From assembly GCA_947384285.1 (NCBI GenBank), contig CANDGI010000001.1, forward strand, positions 62,001 to 126,000: 64,000 bases of DNA. Direction: 5' to 3'. This DNA is from an uncultured Lachnospiraceae bacterium (lineage in GTDB: Bacteria > Bacillota > Clostridia > Lachnospirales > Lachnospiraceae). The position numbers and the translations under genes were made by a program. Under the pieces are notes generated by a model. The model was not told the origin of the DNA. It saw only the letters and a program-made list of their open reading frames with translations, and searched no databases. Below, one piece after another: positions 9,462 through 18,963 of this stretch; the stretch's first letter is position 1, and each line of letters begins with the position of its first letter.

Positions 9462-10778
9462 ATGAAAGAAAAGCTTATAAAAAAAATCAATGATAGAGAG
9501 ATTATTGCAGGGGTAGTGGGATTGGGCTATGTAGGATTGCCCCTTGCTGTTGAGAAAGCGAAAGCAGGGTTTAAAACCATTGGCTTTGATGTGCAGAGTT
9601 CAAAGGTAAATATGGTAAATAGTGGGCACAATTATATTGGGGATGTAGTTGACACAGATTTAACAGAGTTGGTAGGCAGTGGGATGCTATCTGCAACGAA
9701 TGATTTTTCTTTTATAAAAGATGTAGATTTTGTAGCGATTTGCGTACCGACTCCTTTGGATGAGCATCAAGAGCCAGATATCAGTTATGTGAAGAATTCT
9801 GCTACAGCAATTTCAAAATATTTAAAACCGGGAACAATGGTAGTATTAGAATCAACTACTTATCCAGGTACAACGGAAGAATTGGTACAACCAATATTGG
9901 AAAAAGGATCCGGATTAAAGTGCGGCCAGGACTTCTTTTTAGGTTTTAGCCCAGAGCGGGTTGATCCAGGTAACTTAATTTATAAGACTAAAAATACACC
10001 AAAGGTTGTAGGAGCAGTTGGTAAGGATGCAGCAGAAATTATCAGTGCCATGTATCGTGCTGTTTTAGATGGTGAAGTGTATACAGTATCATCGCCAGCG
10101 GTTGCCGAAATGGAAAAAATTTTGGAAAATACTTATCGTAATATTAATATCGGGTTAGTTAATGAACTGGGGCGTTTGTGTCATGAAATGGGCATATCAA
10201 TCTGGGAGGTCATTGAGGCTGCAAAGACAAAACCATATGGTTTTCAACCTTTCTATCCAGGTCCAGGACTTGGAGGCCATTGTATTCCCTTAGATCCTTA
10301 TTATTTGACTTGGAAGGCAAGAGAATATGGTTTTCATACGACACTCATTGAAAATTCTATGGTAATTAATGACAGCCAGCCAGAATATTGTGTGGAACGT
10401 GCTATGCATATACTTAACCGTCATAAAAAGGCGATAAATGGTGCAAAAATTCTGATGTTGGGTGTATCATATAAAAATGACATTGATGATTATCGTGAAT
10501 CTCCTGCAATTCGTGTAATAAAAGAATTGCGAAAAGTTGGAGCAGATGTCGAATATTATGATCCATGGGTGTCAGAATTCAAAGATATGTATGGGCAAAG
10601 TGGTAAGAGCATAGATGAGCTGACACCGGAAATAGTGGCTGTATATGATCTTGTCATGATTACAGCGGCTCACCATAATGTAGATTATGATATGGTTCAA
10701 AAGAATGCGAAAGCAATATTTGATACTAAAAATGTCATGAGCATGGTTAAGGATCGAGATAATATTGAGGTGTTATAA
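9462..10778 (+). CDS. UDP-N-acetylglucosamine 6-dehydrogenase family (WbpA/WecC-like)
   Basis: Oxidises C6 of a UDP-HexNAc to the uronic acid with two NAD. The NAD-binding GLGYVGLPLA is at residues 20-29, VPTPLDEHQEPD and ESTTYPGTTEE are typical of the WbpA subgroup, and the catalytic cysteine is C274 in GGHCIPLDPYYL. At 439 residues it is complete. The ATG used has GGAGAAG upstream; an open frame continues back to a GTG at 9447. UDP-GlcNAc is favoured over UDP-ManNAc because WlbA-, WbpE- and WlbB-like genes follow in the cluster, which form the UDP-GlcNAc3NAcA pathway. It is one base from the next start. Confidence 0.9.
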   Translation: MKEKLIKKINDREIIAGVVGLGYVGLPLAVEKAKAGFKTIGFDVQSSKVNMVNSGHNYIGDVVDTDLTELVGSGMLSATNDFSFIKDVDFVAICVPTPLDEHQEPDISYVKNSATAISKYLKPGTMVVLESTTYPGTTEELVQPILEKGSGLKCGQDFFLGFSPERVDPGNLIYKTKNTPKVVGAVGKDAAEIISAMYRAVLDGEVYTVSSPAVAEMEKILENTYRNINIGLVNELGRLCHEMGISIWEVIEAAKTKPYGFQPFYPGPGLGGHCIPLDPYYLTWKAREYGFHTTLIENSMVINDSQPEYCVERAMHILNRHKKAINGAKILMLGVSYKNDIDDYRESPAIRVIKELRKVGADVEYYDPWVSEFKDMYGQSGKSIDELTPEIVAVYDLVMITAAHHNVDYDMVQKNAKAIFDTKNVMSMVKDRDNIEVL

Positions 10779-10779
10779 G

Positions 10780-11514
10780 ATGAAGTTCACATACCAATCA
10801 TATATAGGCTTGTTGAATAAATTGCAGGTACATGGATACCATATGGTAGGCTATGACAATTGGGAAGATTACGATCGCTGTGTAATACTCCGTCATGATA
10901 TTGATTATGATATAAAAAAGGCTGTTAATTTAGCTATTTTAGAACGAAAGTTTGGGGGGGGGGCAACGTATTTTGTCCTGTTAACATCTGATTTTTATAA
11001 TGTGTTTTCAAAAGAAAATGTTGAAAATCTAAGATATATTATGGACTGTGGGCATATGATAGGATTGCATTTTGATGAAGTTCGATATCCAGAAATTGCT
11101 GGTGATATGGAAGCAATTAGACATAAGATTGTAGAAGAAAAAAAAGTGTTAGAATCTGCAATTAATAGCCAGATTAAGTTCGTGTCAATGCATAGACCAA
11201 GTAAAATTGTGCTAGATGCGGATTTAGAAATACCAGGAATTATTAATAGTTATAGTCAGAGATTTTTCAAAGAATTCAAATACTTATCGGATTCGAGACG
11301 AAGATGGCGTGAACCGGTGGATGAAATTATTGATACTGAAAAATATGACAGATTGCATATTTTGACTCACGCTTTTTGGTATAATCAAGAAGAAATAGAT
11401 ATTCATGATTCGGTGTTAGGCTTCATAAATGATGGAAATCAAAAAAGGTATCATTTTATGAAATCTAATATTACAGATTTAGATTCTATTATGAAACGAA
11501 GAGAAGTGAAATAA
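10780..11514 (+). CDS. Polysaccharide deacetylase-like protein (WbmS-like), with in-frame poly-G tract
   Basis: The 244-residue protein has an RHDIDYD motif (H39, D40) near the N-terminus, GHMIGLHFD around residues 91-99, SMHRPSK, and a terminal HAFWYN. That spacing of Asp/His motifs resembles the catalytic and metal residues of NodB-type deacetylases as found in the WbmS-like group of O-antigen clusters. The exact reaction is unknown, perhaps removal of an acyl group from a sugar. A run of ten G encodes G59-G61 just before ATYF. The frame is open as read, but loss or gain of one G would stop the protein at about 60 residues. The ATG lies one base after the dehydrogenase stop, so they are co-transcribed. 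Confidence 0.7.
   Translation: MKFTYQSYIGLLNKLQVHGYHMVGYDNWEDYDRCVILRHDIDYDIKKAVNLAILERKFGGGATYFVLLTSDFYNVFSKENVENLRYIMDCGHMIGLHFDEVRYPEIAGDMEAIRHKIVEEKKVLESAINSQIKFVSMHRPSKIVLDADLEIPGIINSYSQRFFKEFKYLSDSRRRWREPVDEIIDTEKYDRLHILTHAFWYNQEEIDIHDSVLGFINDGNQKRYHFMKSNITDLDSIMKRREVK
10954..10963 (+). repeat. G10 homopolymer inside the deacetylase-like gene
   Basis: Ten consecutive G within the coding sequence, in the phase that keeps the gene open. Tracts of this length are prone to slipped-strand mispairing in organisms that use contingency loci. Confidence 0.9.
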
Positions 11515-11526
11515 GAAGAGGTAATT

Positions 11527-12435
11527 ATGCAAATCATAGAAATTTTGAAGTGGCTGGATAGCAGGGAATTTCAATATAAATTTAGTGGGGAAAGCGAAGC
11601 AGAGTTATTTGGTTTTTCTTCTCTTATGAATTATAAAGAAGGGACTCTTTCATGGATTAAGAAAGAGCAAATTTATAATGAACTTAACAGGCCATCTAAT
11701 ATAGCGTGTGCCGTTATTCAAAGCGGTATAGATGTTGATTTTACAAATACCATTGTGAGTGAAACATCTAAAGAGATTTTTTTTGCAATATTAAGAAATT
11801 TTTGGGGAACAAGATGCCAAGAAGGAGAAATTGGCGAAGGTACAGTAATAGATCAAAATGCCGATATTGATTCTACTGTATCTGTAGGCTGCAACTGCAG
11901 TATTTTGGGTAATGTGTTAATCGGAGCGCATACGGTAATTGATAATAATGTAGTAATTCAGGGAAATATCAAAATTGGAAGTAATTGTGTTATTCATTCA
12001 GGAACAGTAATAGGAACAGATGGTTTTGGTTATTTTTTTAAGGATGATGGAACAATTGGAAAAGTAGAGCATTTTGGAGGGGTAGTTATAGGGAATGATG
12101 TAGAGATTGGTGCAAATGTATGTATTGACAGGGGAACCATTGATGATACCTTTATTGATGACAATTCTAAAATAGATAATCTTGTTCATATAGCACATAA
12201 TGTTAAGATTGGGAAATCTGTATGTGTTGTAGCTGGAGCAGCGGTATGTGGCAGTGCGGTATTACATGACGGTGCATATATCGCTCCAGGTGGAATCGTG
12301 AAAAATCAACTTGAAGTAGGGAAGGATGGACTTGTGGGTCTTGGAGCTGTAGTAACTCAATCTGTAGCTGAAAAATCTGTTGTGGCTGGTATTCCAGCAA
12401 AACTAATTAGAGAGATACAAAAAGGAGATAAGTAA
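11527..12435 (+). CDS. LpxD-like hexapeptide acyltransferase
   Basis: Has the LpxD plan: an N-terminal domain of about 100 residues, then a left-handed parallel beta-helix of I/V-G-x-x-x repeats from residue 105 to 280. It keeps the LpxD signatures IGTDGFGY and DNLVHIAHNV, where H is the catalytic base. It ends with GIPAKLIREIQKG. Length is 302, slightly shorter than LpxD. The organism appears Gram-positive and no other lipid A gene is here, so it more likely N- or O-acylates a nucleotide sugar of this cluster. It sits between the deacetylase-like gene and the WlbA-like gene with gaps of 12 and 3 bp. Confidence 0.85.
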   Translation: MQIIEILKWLDSREFQYKFSGESEAELFGFSSLMNYKEGTLSWIKKEQIYNELNRPSNIACAVIQSGIDVDFTNTIVSETSKEIFFAILRNFWGTRCQEGEIGEGTVIDQNADIDSTVSVGCNCSILGNVLIGAHTVIDNNVVIQGNIKIGSNCVIHSGTVIGTDGFGYFFKDDGTIGKVEHFGGVVIGNDVEIGANVCIDRGTIDDTFIDDNSKIDNLVHIAHNVKIGKSVCVVAGAAVCGSAVLHDGAYIAPGGIVKNQLEVGKDGLVGLGAVVTQSVAEKSVVAGIPAKLIREIQKGDK

Positions 12436-12438
12436 AAA

Positions 12439-13527
12439 ATGAAGTATGCATTAATTGGATGTGGAAGAATATCGCCAAATCATATTGCAGCAGCAAAGAG
12501 CAATAATTTGGAATTTGTAGGGATTTGTGATATTGATAAAGATATGCTGTCTGATAAGGCATTAAAGTTCAATCTTGAGGGAGTTCATCAATATATAGAT
12601 TATCATGAAATGCTGGAGAAAGAAAAGCCGGAACTTGTGGCAATTGCCACAGAGAGTGGAAAACATGCAGCAATTGCTCTTGATTGTATAAATGCTGGTT
12701 GTAATTTGATTATTGAGAAGCCAATAGCTCTTTCAGTTTCAGATGCAGATGCAATTATAAAAGCAGCGAAAGAGAGAGGGGTAAAAGTATGTACTTCTCA
12801 TCAGAACCGTTTTAATAAATCCATACAAAAGATTCGTGAAGCTTTAGAGATGGATCGCTTTGGCCGAATGTTTTATGGAACTGCCCATATACGGTGGTGC
12901 AGGAATTATGAATACTATTCGAAAGCAAAATGGCGTGGCACGTGGGAACAGGATGGGGGTGCATTAATGAATCAGTGTATCCACAACATAGATTTACTGC
13001 GTTGGATGATGGGAGATGAGATAGAGGAAGTAGTGGGAATGACAGACAGGCTGAACCATGAGTATATAGAAGCAGAGGATCTGGGAATAGCACTTGTAAA
13101 ATTTAAAAATGGTTCATATGGTATTATTGAAGGCACTACCAATGTATACCCAAATAATTTGGAAGAAACACTTTATTTATTCGGCGAGAAAGGTACAGTA
13201 AAAGCCGGGGGACAGAGTGTGAACAAAATTGAAGAATGGAGATTTGCAGATAATTTGGATAATCCCCAAACAGTGATTGAAGAATTTGCAGAAAATCCTC
13301 CGAATGTGTATGGATTTGGCCATAGTCCGCTTTATGCAGATGTAATTGAAGCAATTGAGCAAGATAGAGAACCTTATGTAAATGCAGAGGCGGGAAAAAA
13401 GGCATTAGAACTTGTACTGGCAATTTATAAGTCAGCGGCAGAGGGGAGAACAGTGAAATTGCCACTGGAGGATTGTTCTACAATGAAATTTGCAGGAAGA
13501 TTTGAAAACAGAAAAGAGATAAAATAA
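12439..13527 (+). CDS. Gfo/Idh/MocA oxidoreductase, WlbA/WbpB-like
   Basis: Probably oxidises the C3 hydroxyl of UDP-N-acetyl-glucosaminuronic acid, giving the 3-keto sugar for transamination. The N-terminus has the nucleotide fold GCGRISPNH (residues 8-16). The catalytic lysine lies in LIIEKPIALS, and the substrate segment is GALMNQCIHNIDLLRWMMG. At 362 residues it is a bit longer than WlbA of Bordetella (about 350). The C-terminal GHSPLYADVIEAI and KALELVLAIYKSA are family-typical. Its stop overlaps the next start by one base. The assignment relies on the neighbouring dehydrogenase, aminotransferase and WlbB-like gene. Confidence 0.85.
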   Translation: MKYALIGCGRISPNHIAAAKSNNLEFVGICDIDKDMLSDKALKFNLEGVHQYIDYHEMLEKEKPELVAIATESGKHAAIALDCINAGCNLIIEKPIALSVSDADAIIKAAKERGVKVCTSHQNRFNKSIQKIREALEMDRFGRMFYGTAHIRWCRNYEYYSKAKWRGTWEQDGGALMNQCIHNIDLLRWMMGDEIEEVVGMTDRLNHEYIEAEDLGIALVKFKNGSYGIIEGTTNVYPNNLEETLYLFGEKGTVKAGGQSVNKIEEWRFADNLDNPQTVIEEFAENPPNVYGFGHSPLYADVIEAIEQDREPYVNAEAGKKALELVLAIYKSAAEGRTVKLPLEDCSTMKFAGRFENRKEIK

Positions 13528-14294
13528 TGGAAACCGTAAAGAAGCTGGATGAAAAATTTAATGAAAAGAGAATAGTTGTTTTGACTTATGATATGCCGCA
13601 TCAAAAAACGTATGATGTGTTTTGTTTACTAAAAGCAAGAGGATATAAGGATATACTGGTCTATGGAATAGATAAATACTATCAAAAGAAATATGTACCT
13701 TTGATAGAACATCGCCCAGAACTTACCACAGATATTCAACCAAGAGAATTATGCCATAATTTAGGATATTTTTATGAAAAGACGACGTACGAACAGTTAA
13801 ATATAGCGAATGGTAGTATTATTTTGATTGCAGGGGCAGGAATATTACCAGATGATTTTATTGAAAAGTATAAAATTATTAATTCCCATCCAGGATATAT
13901 ACCAAATTGCAGAGGCTTGGATGCATTAAAATGGGCTGTTTATGAAAGGCAACCGATAGGGGTTACAACTCATATGTTAGGGAAAGAGATTGATGCAGGA
14001 GAGATTATAGAAAGAAAAGTAATTCCTGTATATCAAAGTGATACTTTTCACCGATTATGCCAAAGGGTCTATCAGAATGAAGTTAAAATGTTGATTGATG
14101 CAATTGAAAAGGTTGGAGAGACACATGAATATATAGATGGTGGGAGTTATGTAATACACAGAAGAATGAAACACGAATATGAAGAAAAATTATTAGAAAG
14201 ATTTGAAGAAATAAAGAATAGCAAAAGTGGTTCGGGGGGTATAAAGCATAAGTTGCTTGTTTTCTCATCAGATTTCAATAGGGGGGTTGCATGA
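13527..14294 (+). CDS. Formyltransferase-fold protein, probable sugar N-formyltransferase
   Basis: The central domain shows the formyltransferase catalytic triad: N119 and H121 in [12 protein letters not shown], and D156 in KEIDAGEII. The GVTTHML and [10 protein letters not shown] segments are also typical. It would move a formyl group from 10-formyl-THF to an amino sugar, here most likely a 3-amino or 4-amino intermediate of the cluster. At 255 residues it lacks an added tRNA-binding domain, so it is not methionyl-tRNA formyltransferase. The last 30 residues are low in conservation and are encoded near two G6 runs. It overlaps both neighbours by 1-4 bases, so coupled translation is likely. 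Confidence 0.8.
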   Translation: METVKKLDEKFNEKRIVVLTYDMPHQKTYDVFCLLKARGYKDILVYGIDKYYQKKYVPLIEHRPELTTDIQPRELCHNLGYFYEKTTYEQLNIANGSIILIAGAGILPDDFIEKYKIINSHPGYIPNCRGLDALKWAVYERQPIGVTTHMLGKEIDAGEIIERKVIPVYQSDTFHRLCQRVYQNEVKMLIDAIEKVGETHEYIDGGSYVIHRRMKHEYEEKLLERFEEIKNSKSGSGGIKHKLLVFSSDFNRGVA

Positions 14295-14842
14295 TGAGTA
14301 GCAATGATTGTTTTATACACGAGAGCAGCTATATAGATTATGATGTAGAGATAGGAACCGGAACAAAAGTATGGCATTTTTGTCATATACAGTCTGGAGC
14401 AATTATCGGAGAAAATTGTTCAATTGGACAAAATGTCAATATTTCTAATAATGTAAAAATTGGTAATGGTGTGAAAATACAAAATAATGTTTCTGTATAT
14501 GAAGGCGTGGAACTAGAAGACTGTGTATTTTGTGGTCCTTCGATGGTATTTACGAATGATACGACACCACGTGCGAGACATTCTAAAAATCATAAATATA
14601 AGAAAACATTGGTTAAGCATGATGCAACTTTGGGCGCAAATTGTACGATAGTTTGTGGTCACACGATAGGTGAGTATGCAACTATAGCAGCGGGAGCGGT
14701 GGTAACAAAGGATGTCGAGCCTCATGCATTAATGGTGGGAGTTCCTGCAAGAAGAATTGGTTGGGTATGCGAATGCGGACAGGTGTTGGATGGGAAATTA
14801 GTTTGTCCGGATTGTAAGAGGAAATTTGCAATGGATTGCTAA
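14291..14842 (+). CDS. N-acetyltransferase, WlbB/WbpD-like (left-handed beta-helix)
   Basis: A 183-residue hexapeptide-repeat protein with [13 protein letters not shown] at the start and [19 protein letters not shown]. The segment [18 protein letters not shown] is the signature loop of WlbB/WbpD, which acetylates the 3-amino group of UDP-GlcNAc3NA. The helix ends with [16 protein letters not shown], followed by a small C-x-C...C-x2-C tail (CPDCKRKF) that may bind zinc, as often seen in this family. Two ATG codons in tandem are possible starts; the first overlaps the previous gene by four bases (ATGA). It completes the diamino-uronic acid set. Confidence 0.9.
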   Translation: MMSSNDCFIHESSYIDYDVEIGTGTKVWHFCHIQSGAIIGENCSIGQNVNISNNVKIGNGVKIQNNVSVYEGVELEDCVFCGPSMVFTNDTTPRARHSKNHKYKKTLVKHDATLGANCTIVCGHTIGEYATIAAGAVVTKDVEPHALMVGVPARRIGWVCECGQVLDGKLVCPDCKRKFAMDC

Positions 14843-14929
14843 AATATATGGCATTTTATTGGATGATGTGTCTATTTAATATTTGTTTGAAGGTGAATAT
14901 AATAGCAAATAGTGAGGTTTTATTGTAAA

Positions 14930-16168
14930 ATGAAAAAAGTAAAAATAAGTAATTTATGTGAATGGATGGTTGCATTGTGTGTATTCACGAATGGACTAGG
15001 TGTTGTTGTATATATTGCGGGTATAAATGTAGTTAATTATTTAACAATACTTGCATTTATTTTCATTATAGCTGATTTACTTAGAAACAATAAAACATTA
15101 AATTATTTTGCGGAGGGGAATAAATGGTTTCTTATAATATTTTTTATATTCTGGATATTTTATGCTTTTATACAAACAGTTTTTATAGATTTGAATAAAG
15201 AATTTTTTAATCTGGGTTTTCATCAGTTAATTACAAATGCAATGTTTGTTTTTTTTGTCTGCTATGTAATTCATGATGCCAGATCATTCGGTATTATAAG
15301 AAATGCAATGGTAGGTGTTTTGATAGTAAACACTATAATAGGAGTATTTGAAGTCATAACTGGGATCCATTTTAGTGAAACAGAGAGTATTTGGACTGCT
15401 AACAGTACTAGAGCGTTTCAGAGTAATCCAAATGAGTATGCAACAACATTATATTGTGCAATGATGGGAGTTATGTTACTTTCTTTACAAAAAAAGTTGG
15501 AATTGAAACTGAAAATACTTCTTGCATGTTCTATAATATGTATTATTACATCTCATTCAAGAGGAATTTTAGGTGCTGTTATTATTTTTTGTTTGGCATA
15601 TTGCCTTATGGAAATTTATTACTATTTTAAAGGAAACATTAATTTTATAAAATTATTATTAATTATTGGATTGGGTTTAGGGGGCTATATTGTAGTTTCA
15701 GGAATGTTAATGGATATATTGAACTGGCTAGCAGGAAATTTCTCTGGTAAAGGCAATTTTGCATCAGATATGTATCGTATCCGACTGATAAAGGGCGGTA
15801 TGGAACTTTTTCTGGAATCATGTGGGGTGGGTATTGGAGCTGGTCAAAGTATTTACTTGTTAAAAATGAATTTGCATAATTTTCTTTTGGAAATGCTGGT
15901 AGAGTATGGTATTGTTGTCTTTTTAGGGGTTCTTTTTATATTATGGTACATTTGGAGAATATCATTTGAGAAATGTATACCTCGAAAAAATAGATGCATT
16001 TATTTTGCATTGATCCCAAGTGTGATTATGGCGAGCATAACTTCCAGTAGCATTAATAAATTTAAAATTTTTTGGGTAATGTTGATTATGTTTTATATGT
16101 CGAAGTACTATTTAGCTGATAACAGAAATAAAACTAGTCAGGAGAGGAATGTATATGAAATTAGTTGA
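14930..16168 (+). CDS. O-antigen polymerase-like membrane protein (Wzy type)
   Basis: About 413 residues with 10-12 hydrophobic segments from residue 12 onward, and the Wzy/Wzc_C-type pattern with a long outer loop. A TSHSRGILGA motif sits near residue 205 and a GVGIGAGQSIYLLKMNLHN segment near residue 300. These match the O-antigen ligase/polymerase superfamily, where R and H residues in loops are functional. It would join repeat units outside the membrane. The first ATG with the expected N-terminus is used; a GTG 18 bases upstream is an alternative. It lies next to Wzx and a glycosyltransferase, as expected of a Wzx/Wzy pathway. Sequence-level assignment is by topology and context. Confidence 0.75.
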   Translation: MKKVKISNLCEWMVALCVFTNGLGVVVYIAGINVVNYLTILAFIFIIADLLRNNKTLNYFAEGNKWFLIIFFIFWIFYAFIQTVFIDLNKEFFNLGFHQLITNAMFVFFVCYVIHDARSFGIIRNAMVGVLIVNTIIGVFEVITGIHFSETESIWTANSTRAFQSNPNEYATTLYCAMMGVMLLSLQKKLELKLKILLACSIICIITSHSRGILGAVIIFCLAYCLMEIYYYFKGNINFIKLLLIIGLGLGGYIVVSGMLMDILNWLAGNFSGKGNFASDMYRIRLIKGGMELFLESCGVGIGAGQSIYLLKMNLHNFLLEMLVEYGIVVFLGVLFILWYIWRISFEKCIPRKNRCIYFALIPSVIMASITSSSINKFKIFWVMLIMFYMSKYYLADNRNKTSQERNVYEIS

Positions 16169-17399
16169 GATAACATTAGATTATCCATACAGTGGTGGAG
16201 AAACGTTTTGCAAGCAGGAACTGGAAGTTGCAGAAAAATATTTTGATGAAATATTACTAATTTCAATGTCAGGACATATAAATGAAAAAAACAAGCGGTA
16301 TATCCCATCAAATGCAAGATTAATTAACGCAAGAAAAAAGAAATATGAAATATCTGTTTTTTTAAAAGGATTTTTACAATTGTTTCAGATGCGGACAATA
16401 CAGGAAGTGCTTTTTGCAAAAAAAAGACTTAGAGTCAAAGAGAGTATGGTTCAAATACTCAAACAAATATTTATCTCTTATTATTATGAGAATCTTTTAA
16501 AACGTGTCTTTAAAAAGGAATTAATAGAAGCGGAGGATATTTTATATAGTTACTGGATGGTAGCACCTGCATATTATTTAGCAAGAAAGATAGGGAAAAA
16601 TCTAAAAGTGTCTAGAGCACACGGATTTGATTGTTTTATTGGTCGTGGTTACCAGCCTTTTCGGAGAGAAATTATAGAGGGGCTTGACTATATTATAAGT
16701 ATTAGTGAGGCTGGAAAGGAAGATATTGAAAAAAATTTATTTCCATGGACAAAATATTCACCAGAGAAAATTAAGGTGTCTCATTTAGGGATCATGAGAG
16801 AAAATATAAGAATAGATTTAGACGTAAAGAATGATAATTATTATACGGTTCTTACTTGTTCCAACATTAATGCGATAAAGAGATTAGATCTTATGATTGC
16901 AGCATTAGAAAAAATAGATATTCCTATTAATTGGATTCATATCGGGGAAGGAGATATGGGAGATCAAATTAGGGAGCAGGCAAAGATATTGGAATCTAAC
17001 AGCAATGTTAAATATGTATTTAAAGGTTCGTATACTCAACAGCAAATATACAGTTTTTATGAGGAAAATCATATAGATTTGTTTATAAATTGCAGTGATT
17101 CGGAAGGAGTACCAGTATCTATTATGGAGGCAATTTCTTTTGGTATACCAGTTATCGCAAGAAATGTCGGTGGTAACTGCGAGATTGTGGATAATGGGAA
17201 TGGAATGCTTCTTCCTGAAAATATCACTCCCAAAGAGTTAAGGGAAGCAATACGAACAATTTTATCATTGGAAGATGATAAATATATTCATTTGAGAGAA
17301 AATGCAGTTAGAAAGTATAAAGAATGCTTCATGGCAGTTGAAAATTATACTAATTTTTTTAAAATGCTTATACGTATGGCAAGAGAAAAACAAGAATAA
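16155..17399 (+). CDS. Glycosyltransferase family 4
   Basis: A 414-residue GT-B enzyme. The N-terminal part has DYPYSGGETFCKQE and the acceptor-domain motif SRAHGFDCFIGRG. The linker region SISEAGKEDI precedes the donor domain, which contains IHIGEGDMGDQI, FKGSYTQQQIYSFY and the EX7E element in SEGVPVSIMEAISFGIPVI. The gene overlaps the polymerase gene by 14 bases. Of two close ATG codons, the second is 7 nt from GGAGAGG and is chosen. Cytoplasmic; sugar specificity unknown. Confidence 0.88.
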   Translation: MKLVEITLDYPYSGGETFCKQELEVAEKYFDEILLISMSGHINEKNKRYIPSNARLINARKKKYEISVFLKGFLQLFQMRTIQEVLFAKKRLRVKESMVQILKQIFISYYYENLLKRVFKKELIEAEDILYSYWMVAPAYYLARKIGKNLKVSRAHGFDCFIGRGYQPFRREIIEGLDYIISISEAGKEDIEKNLFPWTKYSPEKIKVSHLGIMRENIRIDLDVKNDNYYTVLTCSNINAIKRLDLMIAALEKIDIPINWIHIGEGDMGDQIREQAKILESNSNVKYVFKGSYTQQQIYSFYEENHIDLFINCSDSEGVPVSIMEAISFGIPVIARNVGGNCEIVDNGNGMLLPENITPKELREAIRTILSLEDDKYIHLRENAVRKYKECFMAVENYTNFFKMLIRMAREKQE

Positions 17400-17426
17400 A
17401 TATAAACATAGAAGTTGGTAAACAAT

Positions 17427-18860
17427 ATGAACAAAAATAGTATTATTAAGCATTTTGCAACAATTGGTGGTGGAACAATTATCGTTTTGTTGGTAAATAT
17501 TATTACGGTGCCAATTATAACTAGATTAGTTGATCCAGGGGAATATGGGCTTCAGTCCATATTTACTATGTATGCAACTCTTGCAGCATCTTTTCTTTAT
17601 TTAGGGCAAGATCAGTCCTTACTAAGATTTTTCTATATAAAGGAAGGGGAGGAATATAAAAGGACTCTACTGTATAGATGTATAAAATATCCGTTATTAC
17701 TTTGTGTTGTGGCAATCGGGGTGGTATTTGTAATAAAGTGGAGTAACATTTTTGAAGATAAATACGAAAATTGGATTTTGATTTGTCTATGTATCTATAC
17801 AACAGTTCTTGTAATTGACAGATTTGCGTCTTTGTTATTGCGTTTAACTTATAACACAAAAATGTTTTCAGCGGTAAATATTGTGTATCGATTGTCATAT
17901 CTACTGGTTTCAGTAGCACTGATATGTTGGGTAAGGAGTTATTATTCGCAAATACTTATCATTACAACTACGGTGGCGGCTATATTGAGTATGGTGCTTA
18001 ATATTTTTTGTCAAAGAAATCTTTGGAGGTTTAAAAAAGGATGTAATGATAGGGACTGTGTTTCTTCACTTGATATTTTAAAATATGGAATGCCGTTTAT
18101 CATATCAAGTGGTGTAGCTTCAATATTTAATGTAACAGACAAAATGGTAGTAAAGGCTTATGGGACTTATTCGGATGTAGGGATATATTCATCAGCTCTT
18201 AGTATGGTCAATGCTTTTGCCGTTATACAAACTACTTTTTGCACATTGTGGACACCGCTTACTTTTGAAAATTATGAGAAAGATCCAGATGACAGAAGTT
18301 TATATATAAAGGGGCATAATATTATAACAATAATTGTATTTGCGGCAGGTTTGACAATGATTTGTGGAAAAGATATTTTTGTTTATATGCTTGGAGAAAA
18401 ATATAGAGAAGCGTCATATCTTCTTCCATTTTTAATTTTTAATCCTATAATGTATACAGTTTCAGAGACTACCGTTTCCGGTTTATATTTTATGAAAAAA
18501 TCGAATATGCAGATAATTCCTTCTTTAGTAGCATGTATAGTCAATCTTGTAGGAAACATTATTCTTGTTCAAATGCTAGGATATAAAGGGGCGGCAATTT
18601 CGACTGGTCTTTCTTATATTGTATTTTTTACAGTTAGAACGGTTCTTGGAAGATATTACTATTATATAGGTTTTAATCTCAAATCATACTATATTATGAC
18701 TGCCTTTTTTATAATATATGCAGTTTATAATACATTCTTCCCATTTAATGTTTGTACAATTATTGGCTATTTTTTGTGTTTGCTTATTCTTATTTTGTTA
18801 TATAGGCAGACGATGAAAGAAATATTATTTTATTTCAGAGATATTATTCAAAACAGATAG
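17427..18860 (+). CDS. wzx: Polysaccharide flippase, Wzx/MATE-like
   Basis: About 477 residues with 12-14 predicted membrane spans. The N-terminus (KHFATIGGGTIIVLLVNI, then ITRLVDPGEYG) matches the polysaccharide-synthase/Wzx family. So does the central DILKYGMPFIISSG followed by TDKMVVKAYG, the start of the second half. It would carry undecaprenyl-linked repeat units across the membrane. An upstream in-frame TTG is possible, but the ATG fits the family N-terminus better. It lies 27 bp after the GT4. Confidence 0.88.
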   Translation: MNKNSIIKHFATIGGGTIIVLLVNIITVPIITRLVDPGEYGLQSIFTMYATLAASFLYLGQDQSLLRFFYIKEGEEYKRTLLYRCIKYPLLLCVVAIGVVFVIKWSNIFEDKYENWILICLCIYTTVLVIDRFASLLLRLTYNTKMFSAVNIVYRLSYLLVSVALICWVRSYYSQILIITTTVAAILSMVLNIFCQRNLWRFKKGCNDRDCVSSLDILKYGMPFIISSGVASIFNVTDKMVVKAYGTYSDVGIYSSALSMVNAFAVIQTTFCTLWTPLTFENYEKDPDDRSLYIKGHNIITIIVFAAGLTMICGKDIFVYMLGEKYREASYLLPFLIFNPIMYTVSETTVSGLYFMKKSNMQIIPSLVACIVNLVGNIILVQMLGYKGAAISTGLSYIVFFTVRTVLGRYYYYIGFNLKSYYIMTAFFIIYAVYNTFFPFNVCTIIGYFLCLLILILLYRQTMKEILFYFRDIIQNR

Positions 18861-18888
18861 CATAAATAATTGGTTGTTTTGTAGTTAC

Positions 18889-18906
18889 AGGAGGAGAAAA
18901 ATGTGA
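18889..18906 (+). other. Strong ribosome site followed by ATG-TGA
   Basis: AGGAGGAG stands five bases before an ATG that is immediately followed by TGA. It may be the surviving start of a lost gene or a minimal start-stop element. No longer frame continues from it. Confidence 0.35.
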
Positions 18907-18963
18907 ATTGTTTTAGGCAGTTAGATTGTATTTAAATAATAATTACAAAGGAGTAGTTTAAAA

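Noticed and set aside
14234-14286. Two G6 runs at the end of the formyltransferase gene
   Set aside because: Six is short for slippage and both lie behind the catalytic domain; they are noted only in the gene entry.
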